DNA of 64,000 nucleotides from Clostridium beijerinckii (GCA_003129525.1 CP029329.1:1147501-1211500), one strand, 5' to 3'; shown: positions 17,684-27,715, counted from the stretch's first letter. Numbers and translations: made by a program. The notes: a model not told the origin generated them from the letters alone.

Positions 17684-17922
17684 AAAGAAACTGTATTAAA
17701 ATAAAGTTATTTAGAAATAGAAGGGAAGTCATCTATTTTAGTTTATTATAGCTACATTTTTGTCCAGTTTTTTTACTATTTATATGAAATTATTAATTAA
17801 ACTTAATAATAATTTATTTTAGATAAACTTATTGTATGTTATAATAAAAAGGTATAGGCAAAATATTTAAGATATGATTAAATTTCTATAAAAGTGTAAA
17901 TAATTAGAAGGAGGTGAAATAT

Positions 17923-19026
17923 GTGTTAAAAAAATTATTAAGGGGAATTTTCTCTATAATTGGAATAATAATAGGATATTTTATATCTGAAATATTGATG
18001 ACAATACCCCAGATTGCTAGTTTAGCTTACCTTTCAACTGCTATCGCTAGAATTATATTTGTTATTATTATGTGTTTTATTTTTGGAATTATATTGTATA
18101 TTATTACGCCTAGTATATATAAGGGTATTTCTAATTTAATTGAATATATTGAAAAAAGTATGCAAAAAATGAGTATAACTGAGATAATTTATGGAACTGT
18201 AGGAGCTGTTATTGCTTTAATTCTTATGACACTTATTGCAAAACCAATAAGCGATATAAGCAAATCAATAGGACCAATTTTGTTAATTATAGGGAATGTA
18301 GTAGCAGCTATAATAGGTGCAGAAATAATGATTAAGAAGAAAGATGATATAACAGCTCTTCTTGTTAACATCAAAAAGCCTGCAATAAAAGAAAAGAAAG
18401 CTAAAGATGCAGTTAAAGAAGTTATCAAAGGAATTCCAAAGATATTAGATACATCAGTTATAATTGATGGAAGAATATTTGATATATGTGAAACAGGATT
18501 CGTGGAAGGTCCGTTGGTTATACCTAATTTTGTATTAGATGAATTAAGACATATCTCAGATTCCTCAGACTCCTTAAAAAGAAATAGGGGTAGAAGAGGA
18601 TTAGATATATTAAATAGAATACAAAAGGAATTAGCAATAGAAACTCAAATCGTAGATGATGACTTTCCTAAAATTGCAGAAGTTGATGCAAAGTTGCTGA
18701 AACTTGCTCAAAAGATAGATGGAAAAGTTATAACTAATGATTACAATTTAAACAAAGTAGCTGAGTTTCAAGGCGTACCAGTATTAAATATAAATGAATT
18801 ATCAAATGCAATAAAACCTGTTGTATTACCAGGTGAAGAAATGAGAATTGATATAGTAAAAGATGGCAAAGAATCAAGTCAAGGAGTAGCATATTTAGAA
18901 GATGGAACTATGATTGTTGTTGAAGGTGGGAAAAAATATATAGGACAAACAACAGATGTTATAGTTACCTCAGTTCTTCAAACAGCAGCAGGAAGAATGA
19001 TTTTTGCAAAGCCAAAAGATAATTAG
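17923..19026 (+). CDS. yacL: membrane-anchored PIN/TRAM-domain protein YacL
   Basis: A 367-residue protein. The first 130 residues hold about four hydrophobic segments. A PIN nuclease-like domain follows ([13 protein letters not shown], then LDELRHI and [11 protein letters not shown], keeping the acidic residues of the fold), and a C-terminal TRAM domain ([16 protein letters not shown]). The role is unknown, perhaps RNA cleavage at the membrane. The start is GTG at 17923, 8 nt after AAGGAGG; the GTG at 17914 overlaps that site and the ATG at 17921 is out of frame and stops at once. Confidence 0.9.
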   Translation: MLKKLLRGIFSIIGIIIGYFISEILMTIPQIASLAYLSTAIARIIFVIIMCFIFGIILYIITPSIYKGISNLIEYIEKSMQKMSITEIIYGTVGAVIALILMTLIAKPISDISKSIGPILLIIGNVVAAIIGAEIMIKKKDDITALLVNIKKPAIKEKKAKDAVKEVIKGIPKILDTSVIIDGRIFDICETGFVEGPLVIPNFVLDELRHISDSSDSLKRNRGRRGLDILNRIQKELAIETQIVDDDFPKIAEVDAKLLKLAQKIDGKVITNDYNLNKVAEFQGVPVLNINELSNAIKPVVLPGEEMRIDIVKDGKESSQGVAYLEDGTMIVVEGGKKYIGQTTDVIVTSVLQTAAGRMIFAKPKDN

Positions 19027-19047
19027 AAATTAAGGAGATTTTTCCGT

Positions 19048-19722
19048 ATGGTTAGTGCAATAGTATTAGCAGGAGGAAGAGGTAAGAGAATGGGTTCTGT
19101 CCAAAGCAAACAATATATTGATTTGAATGGAAAACCCATTCTTTATTACACTCTTAAACAGTTTATAAAAAATGATTTAGTTGATAAGATTATTTTAGTA
19201 ATTCCAGAAGATGAAAAAAGTTATTGTAAGAATGAAGTGTTAGATAAATATGGATTAATAGTTGATAGATTAGTATTTGGAGGAAAAGAAAGACAGGATT
19301 CTGTGTATAATGCTTTAGTCGAATTGGAAGGCTCAGATATAGTGTTAATTCATGATGGAGCAAGACCTTTTGTGTCACAAAGAATTATAAATGACGCTAT
19401 TAAATATGCTAGAATCTATAAAGCTACAGCACCAGGAGTAATGCCCAAAGATACTATAAAAGTTAAAGATGAAAACAACTTTTCAATAGATACATTAATC
19501 AGAAACAATCTTGTTGCTATTCAAACTCCTCAAGCTTTTAATTTTAATATGATATATGAATGTCATAAAAAAGTTAAAGAAAGAGGAATAATGGTTACTG
19601 ATGATACTAAGGTAGTAGAACTTTTTGGAAATAAGGTTTATATTTATGAAGGTGATTATACGAATATAAAAATAACAACACAAGAAGATTTGATTTTGGC
19701 AGAATATTTGGTAAAAAAGTAG
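19048..19722 (+). CDS. ispD: 2-C-methyl-D-erythritol 4-phosphate cytidylyltransferase
   Basis: A 224-residue enzyme that joins MEP with CTP in the non-mevalonate isoprenoid pathway. The nucleotide-binding start LAGGRGKRMG, the KQYIDLNGKP block, HDGARPF and TPQAF all fit IspD. It starts 21 nt after yacL with AAGGAGA upstream. No ispF follows, unlike in Bacillus; the next transcript is the proS leader. Confidence 0.95.
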   Translation: MVSAIVLAGGRGKRMGSVQSKQYIDLNGKPILYYTLKQFIKNDLVDKIILVIPEDEKSYCKNEVLDKYGLIVDRLVFGGKERQDSVYNALVELEGSDIVLIHDGARPFVSQRIINDAIKYARIYKATAPGVMPKDTIKVKDENNFSIDTLIRNNLVAIQTPQAFNFNMIYECHKKVKERGIMVTDDTKVVELFGNKVYIYEGDYTNIKITTQEDLILAEYLVKK

Positions 19723-19737
19723 TACAATGATAATATA

Positions 19738-19766
19738 TTGACAGGTAAAATTCAAGAAGTTATAAT
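19738..19766 (+). promoter_or_regulatory. promoter of the proS leader
   Basis: TTGACA, a 17-bp spacer, then TATAAT: both hexamers match the sigma-A consensus exactly. It lies 16 bp after ispD. Transcription from it would pass through the hairpin element at 19791-19905 and then the T-box. Confidence 0.85.
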
Positions 19767-19790
19767 GAATTAAAATAAAGTGAAATTTGA

Positions 19791-19905
19791 TTGAGGTGGG
19801 AGGAATCCCCATCAGAGTCTTAGTTGAACTTATAACCTCAAGGATCACAATATCCATGAGTATGTAGCCGTTAGCTCCACTCAAAGAAGTGGAGTGCTAC
19901 AAATA
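19791..19905 (+). mobile_element. hairpin element resembling an IS200/IS605 right end
   Basis: About 115 bp lie between the proS promoter and the T-box. The 3' part is a bipartite hairpin: GTAGC (19864-19868) with GCTAC (19896-19900) outside, and CTCCACT (19875-19881) with AGTGGAG (19888-19894) inside, loop CAAAGA. The layout recalls transposon right ends and the guide RNA of tnpB genes. A short frame before it ends LRWEESPSES-stop and might be a tnpB tail. No transposase is present. An alternative is a leader RNA domain specific to this gene. Confidence 0.45.
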
Positions 19906-19924
19906 CTAGATATCGGATAAAATG

Positions 19925-20135
19925 AAGTTTGTAGAGCGATGATGAAGAATAGTAGAAGTCGATTATTAAGAGAAAAAGTCCATAGGCTGTAAGACTTTTA
20001 AACAGACTTTGAACCAGCTTTTGAGTATAGGTAAAAACTATCGGTTTAATACCGTTATCATTATTAGAGAACAAATTTAGGTGGTACCGCGATAAAAAGT
20101 TCGCCCTAAGGCATTATTAGGGGGGACTTTTTTAT
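19925..20135 (+). promoter_or_regulatory. proline T-box leader of proS
   Basis: A T-box riboswitch that reads uncharged tRNA-Pro. Stem I begins near GCGATGATGAAGAATAGTA. The specifier codon CCA (Pro) is at 20014-20016, in the context GAA-CCA-GCTT-TTGAG that the family uses. The T-box core AGGTGGTACCGCG is near 20079-20091; TGGT can pair with the ACCA end of the tRNA. The terminator, GTTCGCCCTAA before a GGGGGGAC arm and a T run, ends near 20135. Shortage of charged tRNA-Pro should raise proS expression. Confidence 0.92.
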
Positions 20136-20314
20136 TTTTTTAAAAGTTATAATGAAAGTATAACTTTCGCAATGTATTAATAATACTTGAAAAAATTAAT
20201 AATAGTAAATGATAAACTTGAAATGAATAAATGCTCTTTTAGAATTCTAAAAATACGTTTTTAGCTAAATTATTTAGATACAATATAAATAAAATTATAG
20301 GAGGAAATACTAAA

Positions 20315-22027
20315 ATGAAAATGTCTAATATGTTAATATCAACATTAAGAGAAGTACCAGCAGAAGCAGAAATCGATAGCCATAAACTTATGTTAAGATC
20401 TGGAATGATAAGAAAAATGGCAGCAGGAGTATATAACTATTTACCACTTGGATTAAAAGTTTTAAAAAACGTAGAAAATATAGTAAGGGAAGAAATGAAT
20501 GCAGCAGATGCACAAGAGTTTTTAGCTTCAGCTATTATTCCAGCAGAATTATGGCAAGAGTCCGGTAGATGGGATGCATATGGAGCAGAAATGTTCAGAT
20601 TGAAAGATAGAGGAGAACGAGATTTTTGTTTGGGACCTACTCACGAGGAAGTTTTTACTGATATAGCAAGAAATGAAATTAAATCATATAAGCAATTACC
20701 ACTTAATTTGTATCAAATTCAAACTAAATATAGAGATGAGCGTAGACCAAGATTTGGAATTATGAGATCTAGAGAATTTGTTATGAAAGATGCATATAGC
20801 TTTGACAAAGATCAAGCAGGCTTAGATTTAACATATGACAAAATGCATGATGCATATGTTAAAATATTCAATAGATGTGGATTAGATGCTAAGTGTGTTG
20901 CAGCAGATTCTGGCGCTATTGGTGGGTCTAATTCAGCAGAATTTATGGTTAAATCAGAAGTTGGAGAAGATGATGTAGTATTCTGTACTCAATGTGATTA
21001 TGCAGCAAATATTGAAAAAGCAACTTCTAAATTAGAAGAAGTTGAAAAGGAAGAATTAATGGCTGTAGAAAAGGTAGCAACTCCAAATAGTAGAGGAATA
21101 GATGAGGTATCAGAATTTTTAAATATATCTCCTAAAAAGACAGTTAAAACTTTACTATATAATGTTGATGGAAAAATCGTTGCTGTGTTTGTAAGAGGAG
21201 ATAGAGAAGTTAATGAAGTTAAAGTTGCTAATGCTTCAAATGCTTCGGGAGATATAGAAATGGCTTCCCATGAAGAATATACAAATGCAACTGGATGTGA
21301 TATTGGATTTGCTGGACCGATAGGAATAAAAGCTGACTTGATATTGGTGGATGAAGAAGTAAAAAGTATGTATAATTTTGTTGGTGGAGCAAATGAAACT
21401 GGATATCATATACAAAATGTAAACTATGGCAGAGATTTTGAAGGAACAATTGGTGACTTTAGAAAAGTAACTGAAGGTGAAATGTGTCCAGTCTGTGGTG
21501 GGAAAATTACTATTGCCAGAGGAACGGAAGTTGGTCATATATTTAAGCTTGGAACTAAATATTCAGAATCTATGAATGCCAATTTTATTGATGAGGATGG
21601 GAAAGAAAAACCATTTATAATGGGTTGCTACGGTATTGGAGTTACAAGAACAATGGCATCTATAATTGAACAACATCACGATGAAAATGGAATAGTATGG
21701 CCATTGTCAGTTGCTCCATATCATGTTTCAGTAATTCCTGTAAATGTTAAAGATGAGGAACAAATAAAAGTAGCAAATGAGATATATGAAGAATTAATAA
21801 GTATGGGAATAGAAGCACTTCTAGATGATAGAAATGAAAGAGCAGGAGTGAAATTTAAAGATTCAGAATTAATGGGAATACCAATGCGAGTAACTGTAGG
21901 TAAAAAAATTGGTGACGGAGAAGTTGAATTTAAGCTTAGAGATGGTGAAATGGAAGTAATAAAAATAAGTGATGTTAATAATATAGTAAAAAATCAATTT
22001 GAAAAAAACAATTTAAAACTAAGATAA
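20315..22027 (+). CDS. proS: prolyl-tRNA synthetase
   Basis: A 570-residue class II synthetase that charges tRNA-Pro. It is the long bacterial type: motif 2 near [12 protein letters not shown], an inserted editing domain (about 230-400, with a CPVCGGK pair near 390), motif 3 near [10 protein letters not shown], and a C-terminal anticodon-binding domain. AGGAGG precedes the ATG by about 10 nt. It is controlled by the T-box immediately upstream and followed at 18 nt by cysS. Confidence 0.97.
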   Translation: MKMSNMLISTLREVPAEAEIDSHKLMLRSGMIRKMAAGVYNYLPLGLKVLKNVENIVREEMNAADAQEFLASAIIPAELWQESGRWDAYGAEMFRLKDRGERDFCLGPTHEEVFTDIARNEIKSYKQLPLNLYQIQTKYRDERRPRFGIMRSREFVMKDAYSFDKDQAGLDLTYDKMHDAYVKIFNRCGLDAKCVAADSGAIGGSNSAEFMVKSEVGEDDVVFCTQCDYAANIEKATSKLEEVEKEELMAVEKVATPNSRGIDEVSEFLNISPKKTVKTLLYNVDGKIVAVFVRGDREVNEVKVANASNASGDIEMASHEEYTNATGCDIGFAGPIGIKADLILVDEEVKSMYNFVGGANETGYHIQNVNYGRDFEGTIGDFRKVTEGEMCPVCGGKITIARGTEVGHIFKLGTKYSESMNANFIDEDGKEKPFIMGCYGIGVTRTMASIIEQHHDENGIVWPLSVAPYHVSVIPVNVKDEEQIKVANEIYEELISMGIEALLDDRNERAGVKFKDSELMGIPMRVTVGKKIGDGEVEFKLRDGEMEVIKISDVNNIVKNQFEKNNLKLR

Positions 22028-22044
22028 CTCTAGGAGGTAATTTA

Positions 22045-23445
22045 ATGAGGATATATAATACTTTAACTAAACAAAAAGAAGAGTTTATCCCTATTATTCC
22101 AGGTGAAGTTAAAATGTATGTTTGTGGGCCAACTGTTTATAACTTCTTTCATATAGGTAATGGGAGAACATTTATTGTCTTTGATACTATCAGAAGATAT
22201 TTAGAATACAGGGGATATAAAGTTACATTTATTCAAAATTTTACAGATATAGATGATAAGATGATTAATAAGGCAAATGATGAGGGTGTAACTGTAAAAG
22301 AACTTGGAGACAAATATATTAAAGAATATTATCAAGATGCTGATGCACTTCAACTACATAGAGCAACAGTTAACCCTAGAGCGACAGAGTATATTGAAGA
22401 TATAATAAGATTTGTTGAAGAGTTAATTGAAGGTGGATTCGCTTATGAAGTAGATGGAGATGTATATTATAGTACGAAAAAATTTAGTGAGTATGGAAAA
22501 TTAGCGGGTCAAAATTTAGATGATTTACAAGCCGGTGCGAGGATTTCTGTTGATGAAAGAAAGAAAGATTCAATGGACTTTGCAATTTGGAAGTCACAAA
22601 AGCCAAATGAGCCTGCATGGGAGAGTCCTTGGGGTCTTGGAAGGCCAGGTTGGCATATAGAATGTTCATGTATGGCAAAAAAATTATTAGGAGATACAAT
22701 TGATATTCATGCTGGTGGAATGGATTTGAAATTTCCACATCATGAAAATGAAATAGCTCAAAGTGAAGCTGTAACAGGTAAACCCTTTGCACATTATTGG
22801 ATACATTCAGCATTTGTTAATGTAGACAATAAAAAAATGTCAAAATCATTAAATAATTTTTTTACTGCTAGAGAGATTCTTGCAGAATACGATTCAGATG
22901 CAGTAAGGTTTTTAATGTTATCAGGGCATTATAGAATTCAAATAAACTTTACTAAAGAACTTTTAGATTCAGCAAAATCATCAATAGAGAGATTATATAA
23001 TTGTATAAATAATCTTGAAAATTTAAAAGAAGAAGTTAATAAAAAAACAATGGATAAAGAAGAACAAGATTATTTAAAATCTCTAGATAAATATAGAGAA
23101 AAATTCGTTGAAAAAATGGATGATGATTTTAATACTGCAGACGCAATTTCAGTATTGTTTGATTTAACAAAGGATATTAATAATAATATTAATATAAATT
23201 CATCTATAGAATTATGTGAGAAAGCAGAAGATTTAATTAGAGAGCTTGGAAATCCACTTGGAATTCTTCAAAATCATATGAAGAAAGATTTGGAAGTTGA
23301 GATTCAAGAACTTATTGATAAAAGACAACAAGCGAGAAAAGATAAAGACTTCGCTTTATCAGATAAGATAAGAGATGACTTGAAGGCTAGAAATATAATT
23401 TTAGAAGACACACCACAAGGAGTTAGATGGAAAAAGATTGATTAA
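22045..23445 (+). CDS. cysS: cysteinyl-tRNA synthetase
   Basis: A 466-residue class I synthetase that charges tRNA-Cys. The zinc-binding Cys27 in VCGPTVYN, the HIGH-type motif HIGN at 36-39 and KMSKS at 264-268 are intact. The start ATG follows AGGAGG. Spacing of 18 nt from proS suggests cotranscription and shared T-box control. The hairpin GGGTTGCA-attc-TGCAACCC after the stop has no T tract, so it is a processing or weak termination site at best. Confidence 0.97.
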   Translation: MRIYNTLTKQKEEFIPIIPGEVKMYVCGPTVYNFFHIGNGRTFIVFDTIRRYLEYRGYKVTFIQNFTDIDDKMINKANDEGVTVKELGDKYIKEYYQDADALQLHRATVNPRATEYIEDIIRFVEELIEGGFAYEVDGDVYYSTKKFSEYGKLAGQNLDDLQAGARISVDERKKDSMDFAIWKSQKPNEPAWESPWGLGRPGWHIECSCMAKKLLGDTIDIHAGGMDLKFPHHENEIAQSEAVTGKPFAHYWIHSAFVNVDNKKMSKSLNNFFTAREILAEYDSDAVRFLMLSGHYRIQINFTKELLDSAKSSIERLYNCINNLENLKEEVNKKTMDKEEQDYLKSLDKYREKFVEKMDDDFNTADAISVLFDLTKDINNNININSSIELCEKAEDLIRELGNPLGILQNHMKKDLEVEIQELIDKRQQARKDKDFALSDKIRDDLKARNIILEDTPQGVRWKKID

Positions 23446-23545
23446 TTAAGAATGGGGTTGCAATTCTGCAACCCTTAGACATATGAAAGAAAATAATGAG
23501 TAAAAGAGGCACAATTGCCTTAAAGTGTGATATTAAATGAACATA

Positions 23546-23658
23546 CTGATATAGTATGACATAAAATAAAACTTCCGGTTGGAATTCTAAATTCTAGACG
23601 AATTTAGTAGAACTCATACTCACAAGGGGTACCTAATCTAGAGTCTGTAATATATCAG
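23546..23658. ncRNA. orphan multi-stem RNA candidate between cysS and mrnC
   Basis: A nested set of perfect pairings fills this gap: closing stem CTGATATA (23546-23553) with TATATCAG (23651-23658); next GTATGA (23554-23559) with TCATAC (23614-23619); inside them TTCC-GGTT-GGAA (23573-23584) and CTAAATTC-TAGAC-GAATTTAG (23587-23607). Then comes CACAAGGGGTACC. Outside lie AGGCA-CAAT-TGCCT (23507-23520) and AGCATA/TATGCT around a T8 run. I recognise no riboswitch class. The strand is not certain because the helices work on both. Confidence 0.45.
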
Positions 23659-23724
23659 ATGAAATAGACTAGCATACTAACTTGTTATTTTTTTTAATAT
23701 GCTTTATTTAAAAGGAGAATTATA

Positions 23725-24138
23725 ATGTTAGATGATTTAAGAGTTAGGGAATTTTCAAAAGATGAGGCAAGAATGTTAAATCCACTTCAATTAGCAATAA
23801 TAGGGGATGCTGTATTTGAAATTTTTGTTAGAAATTATATTTTGACACAAAATACAGCGTTATCAGCAAACAAGATCCACGTTAAAGCTATTGGATATGT
23901 TAAAGCCAAAAGTCAATCCAATATAATGCATGAAATTGAAGGTCTTTTAAATGAGGAAGAAGAAGCTGTTTACAAGCGAGGAAGAAATGCCAAGTCGCCT
24001 ACAGTTCCTAAAAATGCAGAGGTAAGAGATTATAGGATGGCAACAGGATTTGAGGCATTAGTAGGATATTTATATTTAACAGGAAATAAAGAAAGACTAG
24101 AATTCATATTTAATAAAAGCGTTGAAGGCGTAAAATAA
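23725..24138 (+). CDS. mrnC: Mini-ribonuclease 3
   Basis: A 137-residue RNase III-like nuclease without the double-stranded RNA-binding domain, which matures the ends of 23S rRNA. The catalytic block LQLAIIGDAVFE and the later ATGFEALVGYLYLTG carry the acidic residues of the family. AAGGAGA precedes the ATG. The order cysS-mrnC-rlmB-rae1-sigH is typical of Firmicutes and ties it to rRNA maturation. Confidence 0.95.
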   Translation: MLDDLRVREFSKDEARMLNPLQLAIIGDAVFEIFVRNYILTQNTALSANKIHVKAIGYVKAKSQSNIMHEIEGLLNEEEEAVYKRGRNAKSPTVPKNAEVRDYRMATGFEALVGYLYLTGNKERLEFIFNKSVEGVK

Positions 24139-24166
24139 TTTAGAAATCACAAAGGGAGGTTCCATA

Positions 24167-25072
24167 ATGCAAGGTAAGTCGAAAAATTTTAATTCAAAAG
24201 GTAGATTTATTAAAAACGAAAAGAATGATGAAAAAATTAAAGTAAGAGATAAAGATTATAGTGAAACTAAAAGTAAAATGAAAAAAGAAAATACTGCAGA
24301 AGTCAGTCTAAGTAAAGAAAACAGTCAAGTTGAAGAAAGAGAAGATATAGTTATTGGTAGAAATGCAGTAATTGAGACTCTAAAAGGAGATAGAACAATT
24401 GAAACGTTGTACATATCTAATAATAAACTGGAAGGGTCAATAAATACAATTATTAGTTTAGCAAAAGAAAAAAGAGTATTAATTAAAGAAGTTGATAAAA
24501 GAAAACTTGACACAATGAGTGATGGGGGAACGCATCAAGGAGTAATAGCAAAGGTAACACCTTACAAATATTTTGAAGTATCAGACATATTAGCTTTGGC
24601 TGAAGAAAGAGGAGAAACTCCATTCATTGTTATATTAGATGAAGTTGAAGATCCACATAATTTAGGATCAATAGTACGGACGGCAGAATTATTTGGAGTA
24701 CATGGAATTATAATTCCAAAGAGAAGGAGTGCATCTGTAAGTGCAACAGTATACAAATCTTCAGTGGGTGCAATAGAACATGTAAAAATAGCTAAAGTAA
24801 CAAATTTAAATGCAACAATAGAAGATTTAAAACAAAAAGGCATTTGGGTTTACGGAGCAGATATAAGAGCAAAGGAATACAGTTATCAAATAGACTTTAG
24901 CGGCCCTTGTGCGGTTATAATTGGAAACGAAGGCAGAGGTATTTCCAAATTAACAGTACAAAAATGTGATAAACTAATAAAGATACCAATGGTCGGAAAG
25001 ATTAACTCTTTAAATGCCTCGGTAGCTGGTGGTATAATTATGTATGAAGTTTTAAAAGGGCGATTAAAATAG
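24167..25072 (+). CDS. rlmB: 23S rRNA 2'-O-ribose methyltransferase, RlmB/TrmH family
   Basis: A 301-residue SPOUT methyltransferase expected to methylate a ribose in 23S rRNA (G2251 in E. coli) with S-adenosylmethionine. After a lysine-rich, low-complexity N-terminal extension of about 60 residues come the substrate-binding domain (VIGRNAVIETLKG) and the knotted domain with DPHNLGSIVRTAE, GNEGRGIS and NSLNASVAGG. GGGAGG precedes the ATG. The exact target nucleotide is inferred. Confidence 0.92.
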   Translation: MQGKSKNFNSKGRFIKNEKNDEKIKVRDKDYSETKSKMKKENTAEVSLSKENSQVEEREDIVIGRNAVIETLKGDRTIETLYISNNKLEGSINTIISLAKEKRVLIKEVDKRKLDTMSDGGTHQGVIAKVTPYKYFEVSDILALAEERGETPFIVILDEVEDPHNLGSIVRTAELFGVHGIIIPKRRSASVSATVYKSSVGAIEHVKIAKVTNLNATIEDLKQKGIWVYGADIRAKEYSYQIDFSGPCAVIIGNEGRGISKLTVQKCDKLIKIPMVGKINSLNASVAGGIIMYEVLKGRLK

Positions 25073-25082
25073 AAAGAGGTAT

Positions 25083-25598
25083 ATGGTGAAAACTATTTTT
25101 GTAGATGGGTATAATGTGGTAAATAGCTGGCCTAATTTAAAGCAAAAAAAAGATTCTAGCTTCGAGGGTGCAAGACAAACCTTGATAGATAAGCTGCATA
25201 ATTATGGAGTTTTTAAAGCTTGTAAAATAATATTAGTATTTGATGCACATAAAGTTATAGGTAGTGTAGAAAAAAAAGAAGAAGTAAACAAAAATATTTC
25301 TGTGGTTTTTACAAAAGATGGAGAAACAGCAGATAGCTATATTGAAAAAAAAGTAAACTCATTAGGAAGAAAACATGAAATAGTTGTAGTTACTTCGGAT
25401 AACTTAGAACAACAAATTATTTTTCAGCGAGGTGCAGTTAGAATGTCATCCTTAGAATTTTATAATGAGGTACTAGATATAGAAAAATCTATAAAGCTTA
25501 AAAGTGATAAAAATAAAAGCACACAAAAAAATAGTATAAGTGATAATATAGATGACAATATAGTGAAAATATTAGAAGAAATTAGAAGAGGCAAGTAA
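25083..25598 (+). CDS. rae1: NYN-domain ribonuclease Rae1 (YacP)
   Basis: A 171-residue NYN/PIN-fold protein. IFVDGYNVVNSWP at the N-terminus and the later acidic residues TADSYIEKKV and VVTSDNLEQQ are the NYN signature. In B. subtilis Rae1 cleaves certain mRNAs in the ribosome A site. It follows rlmB by 10 nt with AAAGAGGT upstream, so the two are cotranscribed. The last 35 residues are Lys/Asp-rich. Confidence 0.9.
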   Translation: MVKTIFVDGYNVVNSWPNLKQKKDSSFEGARQTLIDKLHNYGVFKACKIILVFDAHKVIGSVEKKEEVNKNISVVFTKDGETADSYIEKKVNSLGRKHEIVVVTSDNLEQQIIFQRGAVRMSSLEFYNEVLDIEKSIKLKSDKNKSTQKNSISDNIDDNIVKILEEIRRGK

Positions 25599-25604
25599 AT
25601 TCAG

Positions 25605-25634
25605 TTGACTAACTTATTTTTACTAGAGTATAAT
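25605..25634 (+). promoter_or_regulatory. sigH promoter
   Basis: TTGACT, 18-bp spacer, TATAAT, just after rae1. TTGACTAA recurs at 25634-25641 and TCAGTTGA at 25651-25658 repeats the bases at 25601-25608, so a protein-binding site over the promoter is possible. Confidence 0.75.
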
Positions 25635-25684
25635 TGACTAAATGAGTAGTCAGTTGAATGCAGAAGAGAGTTGAGAGTGAATAG

Positions 25685-26305
25685 TTGAAAAATTTTTTAG
25701 ATTTCAGAGATAAATCAGATGAAGAAATTGTTGCACAAACTAAAAGTGGAAATAACAGAGCACAAGAATATTTAATTTCAAAATATGAAAACTTTGTAAA
25801 AGCCAAGGCTAAATCATACTTTTTAATCGGAGCTGACAAGGAAGATATTTATCAAGAGGGGATGATAGGTTTATATAAAGCTATCAGAGACTTTAATCCA
25901 GAAAAATCAACATCATTTAAATCTTTTGCAGAAATATGTGTAATTAGACAAATCATAACTGCAATAAAGACGGCTACTAGGCAAAAACATATCCCATTAA
26001 ATACATATATCTCTTTAAACAAACCAATATATGAAGAAGAATCTGAGAGAACTCTTTTAGATGTACTAGCAGGACTGAAAATTACAGACCCGGAAGAATT
26101 AATGATAAGCAAAGAACAAATAGATTATATTGAAGAAAAAATATCAAAGGTATTATCTGGTTTAGAATTGGAAGTTCTCACATCATACTTAGATGGTAAA
26201 TCATATCAAGAGATTGCAAGTGATTTAGAGAGACACTCAAAGTCTATTGATAATGCATTGCAAAGGGTAAAAAGAAAATTAGAGAAATGCCTAGATTTAA
26301 AGTGA
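25685..26305 (+). CDS. sigH: RNA polymerase sigma-H factor
   Basis: A 206-residue sigma-70 family factor for early stationary phase and sporulation genes. Region 2 (YFLIGADKEDIYQEGMIGLYKA) and region 4 (LDGKSYQEIASDL, then ALQRVKRKLEK) match Spo0H closely. The start is TTG at 25685 with only a weak upstream GAGAGTGA, so low translation is likely. It has its own promoter and precedes the tRNA-Thr/tuf transcript. Confidence 0.95.
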   Translation: MKNFLDFRDKSDEEIVAQTKSGNNRAQEYLISKYENFVKAKAKSYFLIGADKEDIYQEGMIGLYKAIRDFNPEKSTSFKSFAEICVIRQIITAIKTATRQKHIPLNTYISLNKPIYEEESERTLLDVLAGLKITDPEELMISKEQIDYIEEKISKVLSGLELEVLTSYLDGKSYQEIASDLERHSKSIDNALQRVKRKLEKCLDLK

Positions 26306-26314
26306 TAATTTGTA

Positions 26315-26343
26315 TTGACAAATAAAAAAAATGATAGTAAAAT
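26315..26343 (+). promoter_or_regulatory. promoter of tRNA-Thr and tuf
   Basis: TTGACA, 17-bp spacer, TAAAAT, starting 9 bp after the sigH stop and about 40 bp before the tRNA. No terminator separates the tRNA from tuf. Confidence 0.8.
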
Positions 26344-26382
26344 TTATAATTGGTATATCAAAGAACATAAAGATTTTTGAAC

Positions 26383-26458
26383 GCTCACATAGCTCAGTCG
26401 GTAGAGCGTCACCTTGGTAAGGTGGAGGTCGTCGGTTCAATCCCGATTGTGAGCTCCA
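26383..26458 (+). tRNA. tRNA-Thr (anticodon GGT)
   Basis: A complete 76-nt tRNA with encoded CCA. Acceptor stem GCTCACA pairs with TGTGAGC, the anticodon stem TCACC/GGTGG holds the loop TTGGTAA, anticodon GGT. It sits 63 nt before tuf and is probably cut out of the tuf mRNA leader. A Thr tRNA beside tuf is also found in E. coli (thrT-tufB). Confidence 0.96.
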
Positions 26459-26521
26459 AATAATAAAAATAAAACACACTAGGCAAAGTTTATTAGAAGA
26501 TAATAAGGGAGGAAAATTATA

Positions 26522-27715
26522 ATGGCAAAAGCAAAGTATGAAAGAACCAAACCACATGTTAATATTGGAACAATAGGTCACGTAGATCATGGTAAGACAA
26601 CATTAACAGCAGCAATAACAACAGTATTATCAAAGAAGGGTTTTGCACAAGCCTTTGATTATGCAGCAATAGATAAAGCACCAGAAGAAAAAGAAAGAGG
26701 AATTACAATTAATACATCACACGTTGAGTATCAAACAGAAAATAGACATTATGCTCACGTTGACTGTCCAGGACATGCTGACTATGTTAAGAACATGATT
26801 ACAGGAGCAGCACAAATGGATGGAGCTATCTTAGTTGTATCAGCAGCAGATGGTCCAATGCCACAAACAAGAGAACATATATTATTAGGATCAAGAGTTG
26901 GAATAGAATATATGGTAGTATTCTTAAACAAAGCTGATATGGTAGATGATCCAGAATTATTAGAATTAGTTGAAATGGAAGTTAGAGAATTATTAAGTGA
27001 ATATGATTTCCCAGGAGATGATATTCCAGTAATAACAGGATCAGCATTAAAAGCATTAGAAAATCCAGAAGATGCAGAAGCAACTAAGTGCATAAATGAA
27101 TTAATGGAAGCTGTAGATAGTTATATACCAACACCAGAAAGAGCTACAGATAAGCCATTCTTAATGCCAATAGAAGATGTATTCACAATTACTGGTAGAG
27201 GAACAGTTGCAACAGGAAGAGTTGAAGCTGGAGTACTTCACGTTGGAGACGAAGTAGAAATCGTTGGATTAAGTGAAGAAAAGAAGAAAGTTGTAGTAAC
27301 TGGAATTGAAATGTTCAGAAAGTTATTAGACGATGCGCAAGCAGGAGATAATATTGGAGCATTATTAAGAGGAGTACAAAGAACTGATATCCAAAGAGGT
27401 CAAGTTCTAGCAGTACCAAACTCAGTACATCCACATACTAACTTCGTAGGTCAAGTATATGTATTAAAGAAAGAAGAAGGCGGAAGACATACACCATTCT
27501 TCGATGGATATAGACCACAATTTTATTTCAGAACAACAGATGTAACAGGATCAATAAAATTACCAGATGGAATGGAAATGGTAATGCCAGGAGACCACAT
27601 TGACATGAAAGTAGAATTAATCACACCAATCGCAATGGATGAAGGATTAAGATTCGCTATCAGAGAAGGTGGAAGAACAGTAGGTTCTGGAGTTGTTACT
27701 AGTATACAAAAATAA
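26522..27715 (+). CDS. tuf: elongation factor Tu (copy 1)
   Basis: A 397-residue GTPase that brings aminoacyl-tRNA to the ribosome. The P-loop GHVDHGKT is at 19-26, with DCPGHADYV and NKADM (NKxD) intact. The protein differs from copy 2 at one residue: Thr288 here, Ala288 there. The two genes are nearly identical in DNA, with 8 differences that I found by eye. The 19 bp before the ATG, including AAGGGAGG, are also the same. It leads into rpmG-secE-nusG as in E. coli tufB. Confidence 0.98.
   Translation: MAKAKYERTKPHVNIGTIGHVDHGKTTLTAAITTVLSKKGFAQAFDYAAIDKAPEEKERGITINTSHVEYQTENRHYAHVDCPGHADYVKNMITGAAQMDGAILVVSAADGPMPQTREHILLGSRVGIEYMVVFLNKADMVDDPELLELVEMEVRELLSEYDFPGDDIPVITGSALKALENPEDAEATKCINELMEAVDSYIPTPERATDKPFLMPIEDVFTITGRGTVATGRVEAGVLHVGDEVEIVGLSEEKKKVVVTGIEMFRKLLDDAQAGDNIGALLRGVQRTDIQRGQVLAVPNSVHPHTNFVGQVYVLKKEEGGRHTPFFDGYRPQFYFRTTDVTGSIKLPDGMEMVMPGDHIDMKVELITPIAMDEGLRFAIREGGRTVGSGVVTSIQK

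Noticed and set aside
20014..20019. Reading the T-box specifier as AGC (Ser) in CCAGC
   Set aside because: Counting back four bases from TTGAG, as in the glycine and tyrosine T-boxes, gives CCA, which fits the downstream proS.
26297..26590. 97-codon minus-strand frame containing SGLNRRPPPYQGDALPTELCE
   Set aside because: It is the reverse complement of tRNA-Thr and the start of tuf, with no ribosome binding site; a known artefact type.
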